Origin: Streptomyces nodosus
GTDB taxonomy: Bacteria; Actinomycetota; Actinomycetes; Streptomycetales; Streptomycetaceae
Reading direction: 5' to 3'
NCBI RefSeq assembly: GCF_008704995.1
Contig: NZ_CP023747.1
Location: forward strand, 2,816,501 to 2,880,500
DNA: 64,000 nt
Below the pieces are notes generated by a model. It was not told the origin of the DNA, did no database searches, and was given only the letters and a program-made list of their open reading frames with translations. Shown here one piece after another: positions 1 through 8,914 of this stretch; the first letter of the stretch is position 1, and each line of letters begins with the position of its first letter. The translations under genes and the position numbers were made by a program.

Positions 1-609
1 GCGAACAAGGCCGGGATACCGGTGGTGGGCGTGGACCGCGCCGTCAACAAGGCGCAGACGGTCGCGCTGGTCGCCTCCGACAACGTCGAGGGCGGCAGGC
101 TGGCCGCGCAGGCGCTCGCCGAGAAGCTGGGCGGCAAGGGCCGGATCGTGATCCTCCAGGGCCAGGCGGGCACCTCCGCCAGCCGTGAGCGCGGGGCCGG
201 CTTCGCCGAGGGTCTCAAGGCTTACCCGGGCATCCAGGTCCTGGCCAAGCAGCCGGCCGACTTCGACCGGACCAAGGGCCTCGATGTGATGACCAACCTG
301 CTCCAGGCGCACCCGGACGTCCAGGGCGTCTTCGCCGAGAACGACGAGATGGCGCTCGGCGCGGTCAAGGCGCTGGGCTCCAAGGCCGGCACCTCGGTCC
401 AGGTCGTCGGCTTCGACGGCGAGCCTGACGGACTGGCCGCGGTCAAGGCGGGCACGCTGTACGCCTCGGTGGCGCAGCAGCCGAGCCAGCTGGGGCGGAT
501 CGCGGTCGACAATGCGCTGCGGGCCGCCGAGGGCAAGAAGGTCGACGACACGGTGAAGGTTCCGGTGAAGGTGGTCACCAAGCAGAACGTGGCCGGGTTC
601 ACCGGCTGA
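1..609 (+). CDS. rbsB: D-ribose ABC transporter substrate-binding protein, 5'-partial
   Basis: This is the C-terminal two thirds of a periplasmic-binding-protein-like sugar receptor. The frame is open from base 1, so the start and the lipoprotein signal lie outside the window. The visible 202 residues include the type-1 binding-protein pattern GVDRAV, then SDNVEGG, a middle FAENDEMALGAVKAL helix and a VVGFDGEPDG strand, all typical of RbsB-like ribose binders. The protein captures ribose outside the membrane for an RbsAC-type importer that must lie upstream. The ribokinase and ribose pyranase that follow on the same strand make ribose the most likely ligand. The family call is secure; the exact sugar is inferred from context. 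Confidence 0.88.
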   Translation, partial: ANKAGIPVVGVDRAVNKAQTVALVASDNVEGGRLAAQALAEKLGGKGRIVILQGQAGTSASRERGAGFAEGLKAYPGIQVLAKQPADFDRTKGLDVMTNLLQAHPDVQGVFAENDEMALGAVKALGSKAGTSVQVVGFDGEPDGLAAVKAGTLYASVAQQPSQLGRIAVDNALRAAEGKKVDDTVKVPVKVVTKQNVAGFTG

Positions 610-650
610 CCCGCGCGCCGGGCCTCGTCGTCGCAGGTATCCGCGGAATC

Positions 651-710
651 CACGGGGTTCCATGAGGGTCCGCGGGGTTCCATGAGGGCCCACGGGGATC
701 CAGAGGGTCC
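651..710. repeat. Three 20-bp imperfect tandem repeats upstream of rbsK
   Basis: The rbsB-rbsK spacer holds three exact-length 20-bp units at 651-670, 671-690 and 691-710, each beginning C-R-CGGGG and carrying a CCAtGAGGG core, followed by a half unit to 720. The first two differ at only three positions. The array ends about 10 bp before the rbsK Shine-Dalgarno GGGAG. It may be a slippage minisatellite or an mRNA structure that sets the rbsB:rbsK ratio. The repeat is seen directly; any function is inference. Confidence 0.75.
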
Positions 711-735
711 ATGAGGATCCGTAGGGAGACAGTTC

Positions 736-1635
736 ATGTACGACTACGACCTGCTGGTCGTGGGGTCGGCCAACGCCGATCTGGTCGTCCGGGTCGAGCG
801 CCGGCCCGCGGCCGGGGAGACCGTGCTCGGCTCCGACCTGGTGGTCCACCCGGGCGGCAAGGGCGCGAACCAGGCCGTGGCCGCCGCCCGGCTCGGGGCC
901 CGTACGGCGCTGCTGGCCCGCGTCGGCGACGACGGGCACGGGGAGCTGCTGCTCCGGTCGCAGCGCGCGGCCGGCGTCGACACGACCGGGGTCCTGGCCG
1001 GCGGGGCGCCCACCGGGGTCGCACTGATCACGGTGGACCCCTCGGGGGACAACAGCATCGTGGTCTCGCCCGGGGCCAACGCCCGGCTCACCCCCGAGGA
1101 CGTACGGGCCGCCAGCGGTCTGCTGGGCTCCTCCCGGGTGGTGTCGGCGCAGCTGGAGATCCCGCTGGAGACGGTCGTGGAGGTGGTACGGAACCTGCCG
1201 TCCGGCACCCGCTTCGTGCTGAACCCGTCGCCGCCGCGGCCGCTGCCCGCCGAGCTGCTCGCGGCGTGCGACCCGCTGATCGTCAATGAGCACGAGGCGC
1301 GGGTCATCGCGGGCGGGAAGCCGGACGGTTCGCCCGAGGACCGGGCGGCGGCGCTGCTGGCCCTCGGTCCCCGTTCGGTCGTGGTGACGCTGGGCGCGGA
1401 GGGCGCGCTGGTGGCGACCGGGGAGACCATGACCCGGGTGCCGTCCGTGAAGGTGGACGCGGTGGACACCACCGGCGCGGGCGACGCGTTCACGGCGGCG
1501 CTGGCGTGGCGGCTCGGCACGGGCTCGTCGCTGCCGGAGGCGGCGGCGTTCGCGGCGCGGGTGGGCGCGGCGGCGGTGACCCGCCCCGGAGCCCAGGAGT
1601 CCTACCCGACCGCCGAGGAGGTCGGGGCGCTGTGA
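736..1635 (+). CDS. rbsK: Ribokinase
   Basis: The enzyme is a PfkB-family sugar kinase that phosphorylates cytosolic D-ribose to ribose 5-phosphate with ATP. Its 299 residues match the family length. The N-terminal substrate motif GGKGANQA sits near residue 40, the NPSPP segment follows in the middle, and the C-terminal anion-hole and catalytic-base motif DTTGAGDAF lies near residues 243-251, with GAGD as the signature. The ATG is preceded by GGGAG at a good spacing. The stop overlaps the next gene's GTG (GTGA), so rbsK and rbsD are translationally coupled. It acts directly after ribose import and mutarotation. Confidence 0.93.
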   Translation: MYDYDLLVVGSANADLVVRVERRPAAGETVLGSDLVVHPGGKGANQAVAAARLGARTALLARVGDDGHGELLLRSQRAAGVDTTGVLAGGAPTGVALITVDPSGDNSIVVSPGANARLTPEDVRAASGLLGSSRVVSAQLEIPLETVVEVVRNLPSGTRFVLNPSPPRPLPAELLAACDPLIVNEHEARVIAGGKPDGSPEDRAAALLALGPRSVVVTLGAEGALVATGETMTRVPSVKVDAVDTTGAGDAFTAALAWRLGTGSSLPEAAAFAARVGAAAVTRPGAQESYPTAEEVGAL

Positions 1636-2021
1636 AGCGGTCCGGCATCCTGAACCGTCATCTGGCGGGCGCCCTGGCCGAGTTGGGGCACGGGGACACG
1701 GTGCTGGTGTGCGATGCGGGCATGCCGATCCCGGCCGGGCCCCGGGTGGTGGACCTGGCGTTCCGCGCGGGGGTGCCGGCCTTCGCCGAGGTGCTCGACG
1801 GTCTGCTGGACGAACTGGTGGTGGAGGGCGCCACGGCGGCGCGGGAGGTACGCGGCGCGAACCCGGAGGCGTCGGCCCTGCTGGACGCCCGCTTCCCTGA
1901 TCTCGCGCTGATACCCCATGAGCGGCTGAAGGAGCTGGCGGCGGGCGCACGCCTGGTCGTCCGCACCGGCGAGGCCCGCCCGTACGCCAATGTGCTGCTG
2001 CGCTGCGGGGTGTTCTTCTAG
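1632..2021 (+). CDS. rbsD: D-ribose pyranase
   Basis: RbsD converts beta-pyranose ribose to the furanose form that ribokinase uses. The 129-residue product begins VKRSGILNRHLA and has the conserved HGDTVLVCDAGMPIP segment near residues 21-35 and the C-terminal RTGEARPYANVLL segment that closes the active site in this family. I chose the GTG at 1632, which overlaps the rbsK stop by four bases, because it gives the normal family length and N-terminus. Longer upstream frames read through rbsK. It is the last gene of the ribose operon, followed by a strong hairpin. Confidence 0.92.
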   Translation: MKRSGILNRHLAGALAELGHGDTVLVCDAGMPIPAGPRVVDLAFRAGVPAFAEVLDGLLDELVVEGATAAREVRGANPEASALLDARFPDLALIPHERLKELAAGARLVVRTGEARPYANVLLRCGVFF

Positions 2022-2051
2022 CCGCTCCCATCGAGCGGGACGGAAATAATT

Positions 2052-2085
2052 CGAGGGGGCCCCGTCTTCCGACCGGGCCCCCTCG
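2052..2085. terminator. Hairpin terminator after rbsD
   Basis: An 11-bp perfect stem (CGAGGGGGCCC pairing with GGGCCCCCTCG) closes a 12-nt loop 30 bp after rbsD. It lies between convergent genes and can end both transcripts. A run of seven T follows about 110 bp further on, near 2191, next to a short direct repeat of tttcgggcgggc. Confidence 0.75.
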
Positions 2086-2226
2086 TGCTTCCCCCTCCGT
2101 CAGCGCCCCGTAGATCCCCCCGGATCCCCCCAGGGGCGCTGACACCCAGTACGACAGGCCGGGCGGGGAAAGGGTTGTACGACTCTTCAAGATTTTTTTC
2201 GGGCGGGCTTTCGGGCGGGCTGCCGG

Positions 2227-3060
2227 CTATCCGGCATGCTCCACGAAGCGCCGTGCCGTCTCGGTCAGGACCTCGCGGCCGTCCCGGGCCCACAGTGCCT
2301 CGTTGAAGAGTTCGACCTCGATCGGCCCGGTGTACCCGGCCGCCTCCACGTACCCCTTCCACTCACGCATGTCGACCGAGCCGTCGCCGAGCTGGCCGCG
2401 CCCGTTCAGCACGCCCTCGGGCAGCGGGGTGGTCCAGTCGGCGAGCTGGAAGGTGTGGATACGGCCCTGGGCACCGGCCCTGGCGATCTGCGCGGGCGCC
2501 TGGTCGTCCCACCAGATGTGGTACGTGTCGACGGTGACCCCGACCTGCTCGGCGGGGAACCGCTCGGCCAGGTCCAGGGCCTGGGTCAGGGTGGAGACCA
2601 CACAGCGGTCGGACGCGAACATCGGGTGCAGCGGCTCGATCGCCAGGCGGACACCGTGCTCGGCCGCGTACGGGCCGAGCACGGCGAGGGCGTCCGCGAT
2701 GCGCTCGCGCGCCCCGTGGAGGTCCTTGCTGCCGGCCGGGAGCCCGCCGGAGACCAGGACCAGGGTGTCCGTGCCGAGGGTGGCGGCCTCCTCCACGGCG
2801 GCCCGGTTGTCGTCCAGGGCCCTCGCCCGCTCGCCGGGGTCGATCGCGGTGAGGAAGCCGCCCCGGCACAGGGTGGTGACGGCAAGCCCCGCGCCCCGCA
2901 CCAGCTCGGCGGCGGCCGCGACTCCGTACTGCCGCACCGGCTCGCGCCACAGGCCCACGCCGGGCACACCCAGCTCCAGGCAGGCGTCGACCAGTTCCGG
3001 GAGGGAGAGCTGTTTCACCGTCATCTGGTTGATGGAGAAACGCCTCAGTGAGTCGTTCAT
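2227..3060 (-). CDS. Sugar phosphate isomerase/epimerase (xylose isomerase-like TIM barrel)
   Basis: The 277-residue protein has the AP endonuclease 2 / xylose-isomerase TIM-barrel pattern. Candidate metal ligands are the Glu in AIEPLHPMF, Asp and His in VDTYHIWW, and the late Glu in IEVELFNEALW. Proteins of this kind isomerise or epimerise free or phosphorylated sugars, inositols or keto sugars. The ATG overlaps the stop of the preceding gene (ATGA), so it is the third gene of a coupled operon with a DUF993 enzyme and a Gfo/Idh dehydrogenase. That trio suggests stepwise oxidation, isomerisation and aldol cleavage of one sugar or cyclitol. The substrate is unknown. Confidence 0.85.
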   Translation of the reverse strand: MNDSLRRFSINQMTVKQLSLPELVDACLELGVPGVGLWREPVRQYGVAAAAELVRGAGLAVTTLCRGGFLTAIDPGERARALDDNRAAVEEAATLGTDTLVLVSGGLPAGSKDLHGARERIADALAVLGPYAAEHGVRLAIEPLHPMFASDRCVVSTLTQALDLAERFPAEQVGVTVDTYHIWWDDQAPAQIARAGAQGRIHTFQLADWTTPLPEGVLNGRGQLGDGSVDMREWKGYVEAAGYTGPIEVELFNEALWARDGREVLTETARRFVEHAG

Positions 3061-4208
3061 GCGTTCACCCCGTACAGGGACAGCAGGGTCCTCATCCTGG
3101 TCTCCGCCCGCTCCGGATCGGGGAACAGGCCGAGCCCGTCGGCGAGTTCGTAGGCCCGGGCGAAGTGCGGCAGCGAGCGGGCCGACTGGAGGCCGCCCAC
3201 CATGGTGAAGTGCTCCTGGTGGCCCGCGAGCCAGGCCAAGAAGACCACGCCCGTCTTGTAGAAGCGGGTCGGCGGCTGGAAGAGGTGGCGGGAGAGCTCC
3301 ACCGTCGGGTCCAGGACCTCCCGGAAGCCCTTCACATCGCCCGTGTCCAGGACCCGTACCGCGTGCGCGGCCAGCGGTCCCAGGGGGTCGAAGATGCCCA
3401 GCAGCGCATGGCTGAAGCCCTGTTCGTCGCCCGCGATCAGCTCCGGGTAGTGGAAGTCGTCGCCCGTGTAGCAGCGCACGCCCTGCGGGAGACGGCGGCG
3501 CAGATCGACCTCCCGCTGCGCGTCCAGCAGCGAGATCTTCACCCCGTCCACCTTGTCCGGGTGCGCCGCGATGACCTCCAGGAAGACCTCCGTGGCCGCG
3601 TCCAGGTCGGACGAACCCCAGTAGCCCTCCAGCGCCGGGTCGAACATCGGGCCGAGCCAGTGCAGGATCACCGGGTCGGCGGCCTGGCGCAGCAGATGGC
3701 CGTAGATCTCCAGATAGTCCCCGGGGTCCTCGGCGGTGGCGGCGAGGGCGCGGGAGGCCATCAGGATCGCCTGGGCGCCCGCCTCCTCGACCACGGCGAG
3801 CTGTTCCTCGTAGGCCGCGCGGATCTCGGTGAGGGAACCGGTGGCGAGCTGGTCGGTGCCGACGCCGCAGGCGATCCGGCCGCCCACGGCACGGGCCTCG
3901 GCCGCGGACCGGCGGATCAGCTCCGCCGCGCCCGCCCAGTCCAGGCCCATCCCACGCTGGGCGGTGTCCATGGCCTCGGCGACCCCCAGCCCCTGCGCCC
4001 ACAGATGGCGGCGGAAGGCGAGCGTGGCGTCCCAGTCGACGGCGGCGGGCGAGTCGGGGGACACATCCGCGAAGGGGTCGGCGACCACATGCGCCGCCGA
4101 GAAGACCGTACGGGAGGCGAAGGGGGTGCCGGTGGTGAGGGCGAGGGGTGCGCGGCGCGGCTCGTACGTCCTCAGCCGGCCGTCGGCGTCCGGGAGTCGG
4201 ATGGTCAC
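3057..4208 (-). CDS. DUF993 family protein, dihydrodipicolinate synthase-like aldolase
   Basis: The 383-residue product resembles the DUF993 branch of the class I aldolase / DHDPS superfamily. A Lys in the strand GVKISLLD (about residue 220) is the likely Schiff-base residue. The segment YTGDDFHYPELI and the C-terminal FYKTGVVFLAWLAGHQ are recognisable. The GTG start overlaps the stop of the oxidoreductase by four bases (GTGA), and its own stop overlaps the isomerase start. An aldol cleavage step fits between a dehydrogenase and an isomerase. Substrate and products cannot be read from sequence. Confidence 0.82.
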   Translation of the reverse strand: MTIRLPDADGRLRTYEPRRAPLALTTGTPFASRTVFSAAHVVADPFADVSPDSPAAVDWDATLAFRRHLWAQGLGVAEAMDTAQRGMGLDWAGAAELIRRSAAEARAVGGRIACGVGTDQLATGSLTEIRAAYEEQLAVVEEAGAQAILMASRALAATAEDPGDYLEIYGHLLRQAADPVILHWLGPMFDPALEGYWGSSDLDAATEVFLEVIAAHPDKVDGVKISLLDAQREVDLRRRLPQGVRCYTGDDFHYPELIAGDEQGFSHALLGIFDPLGPLAAHAVRVLDTGDVKGFREVLDPTVELSRHLFQPPTRFYKTGVVFLAWLAGHQEHFTMVGGLQSARSLPHFARAYELADGLGLFPDPERAETRMRTLLSLYGVNA

Positions 4209-5356
4209 AGGGAGATCTCCGGTACCTCGATGCGGCGGCCCTCGGCCGAGGACCTCAGGCCCAGTTCGGCGAGCTGGACGCCACGGGCGCCGGCCAGCAG
4301 GTCCCAGTGGTAGGGGGCGTCGGCGTACACATGACGCAGGAACAGCTCCCACTGGGCCTTGAAGCCGTTGTCGAACTCGCCGTTGTCGGGCACCTCCTGC
4401 CACTGGTCGCGGAAGGACTCGGTGACGGGGATGTCCGGGTTCCATACGGGCTTGGGGGTGGCCGACCGGTGCTGGGCCCGGCAGCCGCGCAGTCCGGCGA
4501 CGGCCGATCCCTCCGTGCCGTCCACCTGGAACTCGACGAGTTCGTCGCGGTTGACCCGCACCGCCCAGGAGGAGTTGATCTGGGCGATCGCGCCGCCCTC
4601 CAGCTCGAAGACGCCATAGGCGGCGTCGTCGGCCGTGGCGTCGTACGGCTTGCCGTTCTCGTCCCAGCGCTGCGGGATGTGGGTGGTGGCGAGCGCCTGC
4701 ACGGAGGTGACCCGGCCGAACAGCTCGTGGAGCACGTACTCCCAGTGCGGGAACATGTCGACGACGATGCCGCCGCCGTCCTCGGCGCGGTAGTTCCAGG
4801 AGGGCCGCTGGGCGGACTGCCAGTCGCCCTCGAAGACCCAGTAGCCGAACTCGCCGCGGACGGACAGGATCCGGCCGAAGAAGCCGCCGTCGATCAGCCG
4901 CTTCAGCTTCAGCAGACCCGGCAGGAAGATCTTGTCCTGGACGACGCCGTGCTTGATGCCCTTCTCCTGGGCGAGCCGGGCCAGTTCGAGGGCGCCCTCG
5001 AGCCCCGTGGCCGTGGGCTTCTCGGTGTAGATGTGCTTGCCCGCCGCGATGGCCTTCTTGATCGCTTCCTCGCGGGCCGAGGTGACCTGGGCGTCGAAGT
5101 AGAGGTCGACCTCGGGGGCGGCGAGGACCGCGTCCAGGTCCGTCGACCAGTGCTGAAGCCCGTGCTGCTCGGCGAGCGCCGCCAGGGCGTGCTCGCGGCG
5201 GCCCACCAGGACCGGCTCGGGCCACAGCACGGTGCCGTCACCCAGGTCGAGGCCGCCCTGTTCGCGGATGGCCAGGATGGAGCGGACGAGGTGCTGGCGG
5301 TAGCCCATGCGTCCCGTCACGCCGTTCATGGCGATACGCACCGTCTTGCGTGTCAC
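4205..5356 (-). CDS. Gfo/Idh/MocA family oxidoreductase
   Basis: The 383-residue enzyme is an NAD(P)-dependent dehydrogenase of sugars or cyclitols. The Rossmann glycine loop GVTGRMG is at residues 11-17, the family's EKPTATG loop is near residue 120, and the C-terminal substrate domain carries GGGIVVDMFPHWEY, which supplies the catalytic His region. I chose GTG 5356 because GAAGGGAAC precedes it; the open frame extends further upstream but loses the family N-terminus. It is the first gene of a three-gene coupled operon divergent from a LacI regulator, with a LacI-type palindrome about 60 bp upstream. Confidence 0.88.
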   Translation of the reverse strand: MTRKTVRIAMNGVTGRMGYRQHLVRSILAIREQGGLDLGDGTVLWPEPVLVGRREHALAALAEQHGLQHWSTDLDAVLAAPEVDLYFDAQVTSAREEAIKKAIAAGKHIYTEKPTATGLEGALELARLAQEKGIKHGVVQDKIFLPGLLKLKRLIDGGFFGRILSVRGEFGYWVFEGDWQSAQRPSWNYRAEDGGGIVVDMFPHWEYVLHELFGRVTSVQALATTHIPQRWDENGKPYDATADDAAYGVFELEGGAIAQINSSWAVRVNRDELVEFQVDGTEGSAVAGLRGCRAQHRSATPKPVWNPDIPVTESFRDQWQEVPDNGEFDNGFKAQWELFLRHVYADAPYHWDLLAGARGVQLAELGLRSSAEGRRIEVPEISL

Positions 5357-5410
5357 GTCGTTCCCTTCGTACGCGTCCCGCGCCGCGTACGCTCCCCGGT
5401 GAGCGTGACA

Positions 5411-5422
5411 GCAAGCGCTTTC
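5411..5422. promoter_or_regulatory. Candidate LacI-family operator
   Basis: The core AAGCGCTT (5413-5420) is a perfect 8-bp palindrome with the central CG step favoured by LacI-family repressors, within gcaagcgctttc. It lies 55 bp upstream of the oxidoreductase GTG and 220 bp from the divergent lacI gene. It is the best operator candidate for that regulator. Confidence 0.6.
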
Positions 5423-5641
5423 TATACGGAAAGACGCTAGCCTCTGTCCGGGGGATCGGACAAGAGCGCGCGGCGGGCGAACCACACGTGTCCGTCCTGC
5501 GGGGCGCGCGTTGTCCGGGTACGGCGTGACACGGGGCGACCCGGTGGCACGGGGCCGTGCGACCGTGCGGTTCCCTCGCCCCGGAAGGGCGAGCACGGCC
5601 AGTACGACGGGTACGACCAGACGCGCGACCGGAGGACGACG

Positions 5642-6682
5642 ATGACGGTGACCCTGGCGGACGTGGCGGCGCGCGCGCAGGTGTCGCCCGCCACCGTGTC
5701 GCGGGTGCTGAACGGCAACTACCCGGTGGCGGCGTCCACCCGGGAGCGGGTGCTGCGCGCCGTGGACGAGCTGGACTATGTCCTCAACGGCCCGGCGAGC
5801 GCGCTCGCGGCGGCCACCTCCGACCTGGTCGGGATCCTGGTGAACGATGTCGCCGACCCGTTCTTCGGCATCATGGCGAGCGCCATCCAGTCGGAGATCG
5901 GCGGCCCCGGGGGACGCGCGGGGGGCGAACGGCTCGCCGTGGTCTGCAACACGGGGGGCTCACCGGAGCGGGAGCTGACCTATCTGACGCTGTTGCAGCG
6001 ACAGCGGGCGGCGGCCGTGGTGCTGACCGGTGGCGCGGTGGAGAACGGCGCGCACGCGGAGGCGATGGGCGCGAAACTGCGCAAGCTCGGCGCGGCGGGG
6101 ACCCGGGTGGTCCTGTGCGGACGGCCGCCCGCGCCCGATGCGGTCGCCCTGGCCTTCGACAACCACGGCGGCGGACAACGCCTCACCGAACATCTCATCG
6201 AGCTCGGGCATCGCCGGCTCGGGTACATCGCCGGCCCCGAGGAGCGTACGACGACCCGGCACCGGCTGGAGGGGCACCGGGAGGCCCTGGCCGCCGCGGG
6301 CGTCAAGGACGACCCCCGGCTGACGGTGCACGGCCGCTACGACCGCCGCGCCGGCTATGAGGCCACGCTGGAACTGCTGCGCCGGGACCCCTCCCTGACG
6401 GCGATCGTGGCGGCCAACGACACGGTGGCGCTGGGTGCCTGCGCGGCACTGCGGGACTCGGGGCTGCGCATCCCCGAGGACGTGTCGGTCGCAGGATTCG
6501 ACGACCTCCCCTTCGCGATCGACGCGGTACCCGCGCTGACGACGGTGCGCCTGCCGCTGTCGGAGGCCGGCGCCCGGGCCGGCCGGATCGCCATGGGCCG
6601 CGAGGAACCACCGCCGGGCGGGATCGCGACGGTACCGGGCGAACTGATGGTCCGCGGGTCGACGGGGGCGCCGCGGGCGTAG
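5642..6682 (+). CDS. LacI family transcriptional regulator
   Basis: The 346-residue repressor begins with a canonical LacI headpiece, LADVAARAQVSPATVSRVLNG (residues 5-25), including the hinge-proximal AAATSDLVGILV junction. A periplasmic-binding-protein-like effector domain follows (about 60-335), with VAANDTVALGA and SVAGFDDLPFA. GGAGG precedes the ATG. It is transcribed away from the Gfo/Idh-DUF993-isomerase operon, and the LacI palindrome in the shared promoter region supports control of that operon. The inducer is probably the sugar or a derivative handled by these enzymes; its identity is unknown. Confidence 0.9.
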   Translation: MTVTLADVAARAQVSPATVSRVLNGNYPVAASTRERVLRAVDELDYVLNGPASALAAATSDLVGILVNDVADPFFGIMASAIQSEIGGPGGRAGGERLAVVCNTGGSPERELTYLTLLQRQRAAAVVLTGGAVENGAHAEAMGAKLRKLGAAGTRVVLCGRPPAPDAVALAFDNHGGGQRLTEHLIELGHRRLGYIAGPEERTTTRHRLEGHREALAAAGVKDDPRLTVHGRYDRRAGYEATLELLRRDPSLTAIVAANDTVALGACAALRDSGLRIPEDVSVAGFDDLPFAIDAVPALTTVRLPLSEAGARAGRIAMGREEPPPGGIATVPGELMVRGSTGAPRA

Positions 6683-6902
6683 GGGCTGACGGCCGGGGTC
6701 CCGTTCTTCGGCACCGGGCCCCCGGGCGCGGGTGTGGGCTCGCGCGAGGAGCCGTCTCGACCGCCTCCCGCGGGCACCCGGCGACCGTCGTAGGACAGTT
6801 CGGAGGCATGCCCACCACGACGGGCGAAGGTTACGGCTGCTGTCCCCCGGTCCGTCGCACACCGGCGCGAGGACCGGCCGGGCGCCCGGCTTCGGCCCCG
6901 GT

Positions 6903-7604
6903 CTACATCTGCTCGCCGGACTGCCGGCCGGCTTCGTGTTCGCCCACGCTGACCAGTCCTGTCTCATAGGCGACGATGACGGCCTGGACACGGTCACGGA
7001 GTCCGAGCTTGGCGAGGATGCGGGCGACATGGGTCTTGACGGTCGCCTCGGCCAGGTGGAGACGGCCCGCGAGTTCGGCGTTGCTCAGTCCTCGGGCCAG
7101 CAGGCCGAGGACCTCCAGTTCGCGCGGTGTGAGCGCGGCGAGGTCCCGGTGCAGAGCGGCGGTGTCGCTGCCGTGCCGGGCGAACCTCCGCACCAGGCGG
7201 CGGGTGATCGCGGGCGCGAGGAGGGCGTCGCCGGTGCGGACCGTGCGGACGGCCGCGGCCAGTTGCTCGGGAGTGACGTCCTTGAGGAGGAAGCCGCTGG
7301 CCCCGGCGGACAGGGCCGCGTAGACATACCGGTCGAGGTCGAAGGTGGTCAGGACGATGACGCGGGGTTCGCCGGGGGCGCCGGTGAGAATGCGGCGGGT
7401 GGCCTCCAGACCGTCCATCTCCGGCATCCGGATGTCCATCAGGACCACATCGGGACGTACCCGGCGGACCGCTTCGACCGCCTCGGCCCCGTTGGTCGCC
7501 TCAGCGACGACATCGATGCCGTCGGCGCCGAGGATCATCCGGAATCCGGTGCGGACCAGGGTCTGGTCGTCGGCCAGCAGCACACGCGGCGGCTGCTCGG
7601 TCAC
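6903..7604 (-). CDS. LuxR/NarL-type response regulator
   Basis: The 233-residue protein has a receiver domain (about 1-125) with the acidic pair DD at 12-13, phospho-acceptor Asp57 in LMDIRMPEMDG and the conserved Lys in FLLKDV. A LuxR-type HTH follows, with LTPRELEVLGLLARG and AEATVKTHVARILAKL (about 155-215). Its ATG overlaps the stop of the sensor kinase by four bases, so the pair is coupled. Such pairs next to MacB/FtsX-type exporters usually respond to cell-envelope stress or antimicrobial compounds. Regulation of the divergent exporter is inferred from position. Confidence 0.93.
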   Translation of the reverse strand: MTEQPPRVLLADDQTLVRTGFRMILGADGIDVVAEATNGAEAVEAVRRVRPDVVLMDIRMPEMDGLEATRRILTGAPGEPRVIVLTTFDLDRYVYAALSAGASGFLLKDVTPEQLAAAVRTVRTGDALLAPAITRRLVRRFARHGSDTAALHRDLAALTPRELEVLGLLARGLSNAELAGRLHLAEATVKTHVARILAKLGLRDRVQAVIVAYETGLVSVGEHEAGRQSGEQM

Positions 7605-8914
7605 GGTGCCTCCAGAGGGATCAGCGCTTCCACACGGTAGCCGCCCCTCAGGCGTCGGCCGGTGTCCAGGGTTCCGTCGTAGACGGCGAGGCGCTCGCGC
7701 AGACCGATCAGGCCCCGGCCGTTTCCGGTGGCCGCGCCCGCGCCCGGGCGTCCACCGGTGTCCGTGACCTCCACCCGGAGCCGTTCCGGCCCGTATTCGA
7801 CCGTCACCGAGGCGGTGGCGCCGGACGCGTGCTTCACGGTGTTGGTGAGGGCCTCCTGGACCACGCGGTAGACCGCGAGCTCGATGCCGGAAGGGATCTC
7901 GCGGGGCGGGCCGGTCACGGTCAGCTCGACCGGCAGCCCGGCGTCCCGTACTCGTCCCACGAGCCTGTCCAACTGGTCCAGGCCCGGCTGCGGGGCCAGT
8001 TCCAGGCCCCCGTCGGCCAGTTCCTCGGCCCCGCCCGTCGGCTCGCCCTCGCCGGTCATGGTGAGCAGGCCCATGACGTGCCGCAGTTCGGTCATGGCTG
8101 CCCGACCGCCCGCCTCGACGGCGAGCAGGGCCTCACCGGCCTGCTCGGGGGCGGTCTTCATGATCTTGCGGGCGGCGCCCGCCTGAATGACCATCACGCT
8201 GACGTTGTGCGTGACGACATCGTGCAGTTCGCGAGCGATTCTCGCGCGCTCGTGCTCGACCGCCCGGCGCAGTGCCTCGGCCTGTTCACGTTCCAGAGCG
8301 GAGAGCCGGGTCCGGCCCTCGTCGGACCGGTGTTTCCAGGTGCGCAGCCCGAGGGCGGCCACGGCCATCGGGACCAGGATCAGCAGGGCGACATATTCGT
8401 TGGGGATGATCGGTGTCACCGGGTTCCCCGAGGTGCCGACCAGGACGACCGACACCAGCAGCGCCGCCAGGGTCCCCAGCCGGTACGGGCTGTACACGGC
8501 GGCGCTGTAGACGGCGATGACGAAAGCGTAGAAGGTCAGCCGGAGGACGCTCTGCGGGGTCGCCAGTGTCGCGGCCGTCACGATGCACAGCACGGCGAGC
8601 GGGAAGCGGCGGCGCAGCGCCAGGGCACCCGAGGCGACGACCGCGAGGGTCACCATGAAGGCCATGCCGCCGGGGCCGGACGGGCGCGGCAGGGTGTACT
8701 CCACACCGGGTGCGATCTCACGCACCACGACGACGTCCACGTTGTCGATGCCGTAATAGACGGTGCTGATGCCCAGGACCAGCGCCACCAGCCCGTCGAA
8801 CTGCCGGGCGCGACGCCTGAGCCGCGGCGGCGGACCGGTGGCGAACCTGGCGTCGCGGACCGCCTCACGGGCCAGGACCCGCAACCGCTCCGGCGTCGTA
8901 CGCGCGTTCATCAC
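7601..8914 (-). CDS. Two-component sensor histidine kinase, HPK7 (NarX/DesK-like)
   Basis: The 437-residue kinase has about four to five membrane segments in the N-terminal half (for example VALVLGISTVYYGI and FMVTLAVVASGALAL), a HisKA_3 dimerisation helix with phospho-acceptor His near residue 231 in RELHDVVTHNV, and a HATPase domain with the N-box VVQEALTNTVKHASG and the G-box GRGLIGLRERL. It lacks a large extracellular sensor, so it probably senses within or at the membrane. The frame opens with GTG then ATG at 8911; either could start. It forms an operon with the response regulator and is divergent from the exporter genes. Confidence 0.92.
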   Translation of the reverse strand: MMNARTTPERLRVLAREAVRDARFATGPPPRLRRRARQFDGLVALVLGISTVYYGIDNVDVVVVREIAPGVEYTLPRPSGPGGMAFMVTLAVVASGALALRRRFPLAVLCIVTAATLATPQSVLRLTFYAFVIAVYSAAVYSPYRLGTLAALLVSVVLVGTSGNPVTPIIPNEYVALLILVPMAVAALGLRTWKHRSDEGRTRLSALEREQAEALRRAVEHERARIARELHDVVTHNVSVMVIQAGAARKIMKTAPEQAGEALLAVEAGGRAAMTELRHVMGLLTMTGEGEPTGGAEELADGGLELAPQPGLDQLDRLVGRVRDAGLPVELTVTGPPREIPSGIELAVYRVVQEALTNTVKHASGATASVTVEYGPERLRVEVTDTGGRPGAGAATGNGRGLIGLRERLAVYDGTLDTGRRLRGGYRVEALIPLEAP

